Below, piece after piece: positions 6,410 through 7,478 of a stretch of 7,478 nt of DNA. The stretch spans positions 1 through 7,478 of the forward strand of contig CANDLP010000107.1 of the NCBI GenBank assembly GCA_947385505.1, given 5' to 3'. The notes beneath the pieces were generated by a model. The model made no database searches, was not told where the DNA came from, and was given only the letters and a program-made list of their open reading frames with translations. Source of the DNA: an uncultured Clostridia bacterium. Lineage in GTDB: Bacteria > Bacillota > Clostridia > Oscillospirales > Ruminococcaceae. Numbering within the stretch: the stretch's first letter is position 1; every line of letters starts with the position of its first letter. The position numbers and the translations under genes were made by a program.

Positions 6410-7381
6410 TCAATTTTTCACACGGCAAATTATTGCGTTCCAGCCTTCTTCCTCGTCTATTCTTTCAATGTGGATTTTTTCCGCGGCAAGCGCATCTTTT
6501 ACCTCGTCAAGACGTTCGGTTATAATTCCCGATATAATAACGGCGCCGTTTTCCTTTAAGAATCCTCTGAAATAAGGACACATCCTTATAATAACGTCCG
6601 CCACTATATTCGCGGTAATAACATCATAGCCGCCGCCTATTTTTTCTCTTAATTTACCGTCGTCTATAATGTTTCCGCAGTACGCCTCGTATCTTGTTTT
6701 ATCAAAGCCGTTTTGTTCCGTATTTTCGGAAGCGGTGTTCACGGCGTTTAAAAACACATCTGTCATAACCGCCTTATCGGCGCCGAGAAGCAATGCCGCT
6801 ATTGAGAGTATCCCGCTTCCGCACCCTAAGTCCAATACTTTTTCTCCGCCTTTTATCACCGACTCCAACGCTTCCATCACAAGCTTTGTGGTATGATGCT
6901 GTCCTGTACCGAATGAAGAGGCGGGGTCTATCTCAAGTATTTTCCTGCCCTTGCTGTCGGATACATTTTCCCATGTGGGCTTTATCAGGAGTTTTTTTCC
7001 CACATTGAAAGGTTTATAGTACTGTTTCCAGTTATTGGCCCAATCTTCCTCCCTTATGCTTCCAGTTTGAATATCCAGAGAGCCGTAAAAACCGTCCTTA
7101 TCTCTGTTTTTTATATCTTCAAGAGCACCCTTAAGCGCCGAAAACATTTCCGCTCCCTGTGAATTTTCCTGAAGGTAGAGAGTAATATGGGTCTTTACGT
7201 CTTTAAGTCCCATCAGGTCGTCGTCTATATAATCCCAGTTCATTTCCTTGTTTTTCAGAAAATCTTCAAAATCCTCGCTGTCGTGAATCTCAAACCCGTT
7301 TATTCCAAGCTCGCTCAGCAGCATTGTAAGCGGATACACCGCCTCAGATTCGGTAAATACATTTACTTTTTTAAAATCCAT
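6410..7381 (-). CDS. prmA: Ribosomal protein L11 methyltransferase
   Basis: PrmA uses S-adenosylmethionine to methylate ribosomal protein L11 in the cytosol; the change is usually dispensable. The product (323 residues from this start, near the family norm) has an N-terminal L11-recognition domain and a C-terminal Rossmann methyltransferase domain. Motifs, numbered from the upstream ATG at 7390, are EEDWANNWKQYYKP (114-127), EIDPASSFGTGQHHTT (153-168), the SAM-binding VLDLGCGSGILSIAA (185-199) and TANIVADV (259-266). The usual PGMAFGTGTHPTT loop reads PASSFGTGQHHTT, a variation I take to be lineage-specific. ATG at 7381 is preferred over the in-frame ATG at 7390, because the Shine-Dalgarno AAAGGA overlaps 7390 and stands eight bases before 7381; the choice changes only three residues. 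It is the first gene of the leftward operon, transcribed from the promoter at 7418-7446. Confidence 0.95.
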   Translation of the reverse strand: MDFKKVNVFTESEAVYPLTMLLSELGINGFEIHDSEDFEDFLKNKEMNWDYIDDDLMGLKDVKTHITLYLQENSQGAEMFSALKGALEDIKNRDKDGFYGSLDIQTGSIREEDWANNWKQYYKPFNVGKKLLIKPTWENVSDSKGRKILEIDPASSFGTGQHHTTKLVMEALESVIKGGEKVLDLGCGSGILSIAALLLGADKAVMTDVFLNAVNTASENTEQNGFDKTRYEAYCGNIIDDGKLREKIGGGYDVITANIVADVIIRMCPYFRGFLKENGAVIISGIITERLDEVKDALAAEKIHIERIDEEEGWNAIICRVKN

Positions 7382-7417
7382 TACACTCATCCTTTCAGGT
7401 AAAAAACGTTACTTTTA

Positions 7418-7446
7418 ATTATGCCTTATTTTTTGCAAAATTTCAA
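7418..7446 (-). promoter_or_regulatory. Sigma-A promoter of the prmA-recD2-comF operon
   Basis: On the - strand, TTGAAA (7446-7441) as the -35 box and CATAAT (7423-7418) as the -10 box are separated by exactly 17 bases, one mismatch each from the housekeeping consensus. Transcription would start near 7411, giving a leader of about 30 bases before prmA. Four genes follow with no convincing internal terminator, so this probably drives the whole group. Confidence 0.7.
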
Positions 7447-7478
7447 GGGGTTTGGTAAATTTTTTATTGTTTTTATCA

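Noticed and set aside
6360..6428. N-terminal extension of the small membrane protein to the ATG at 6428
   Set aside because: It would overlap the end of prmA, lacks a ribosome binding site, and the strong GAGGTGA site falls just before the internal ATG at 6359.
1..7478. CRISPR array, phage, transposase, toxin-antitoxin or defence system
   Set aside because: No regularly spaced direct repeats and no genes of these types were seen; every long gene belongs to a known housekeeping or competence-linked family.

Overview
The window looks like ordinary chromosomal housekeeping sequence from a low-to-moderate GC Gram-positive anaerobe, most likely a Clostridia member of the Oscillospiraceae/Ruminococcaceae type. 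This rests on protein style (a YwqG-like DUF1963 protein, RecD2, ComF, a short ComEA, a clostridial-looking Enzyme I), strong AAGGAGG-type ribosome binding sites and AT-rich intergenic DNA. The lineage is an inference; there is no rRNA or other decisive marker here.

Layout. The left part reads on the + strand: a structured, fully self-pairing intergenic element (52-139), then a DUF1963/YwqG-family protein (177-1019), PEP-protein phosphotransferase Enzyme I (ptsI, 1075-2712) and, 12 bases later, a small membrane-anchored helix-hairpin-helix protein of the ComEA type (2725-3087). The right part reads on the - strand as a compact four-gene operon from a good sigma-A promoter near the right edge: prmA (7381-6410), a 55-residue single-pass membrane protein (6359-6192), recD2 (6183-3955) and comF (3958-3269). 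The last two overlap by GTGA. The two groups converge on a 181-base gap (3088-3268) holding a terminator-like hairpin for each direction and a stretch that may be a dispersed repeat.

How the genes work together. Enzyme I feeds phosphate from PEP to HPr (not encoded here) for sugar uptake. RecD2 is a DNA repair/recombination helicase, and ComEA and ComF are families linked to DNA uptake in naturally competent bacteria, so three of the seven genes handle DNA. PrmA methylates ribosomal protein L11. I see no phage, transposase, CRISPR array, toxin-antitoxin pair, defence system or biosynthetic cluster.

The most unusual object is the intergenic element at 52-139. An outer stem encloses three adjacent hairpins with no unpaired base at the junction, and a perfect TATAAT with an extended -10 TG overlaps its left arm. 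No convincing undescribed multi-gene system is present; the other points of interest are the small membrane protein between prmA and recD2 and the altered active-site motif of Enzyme I.
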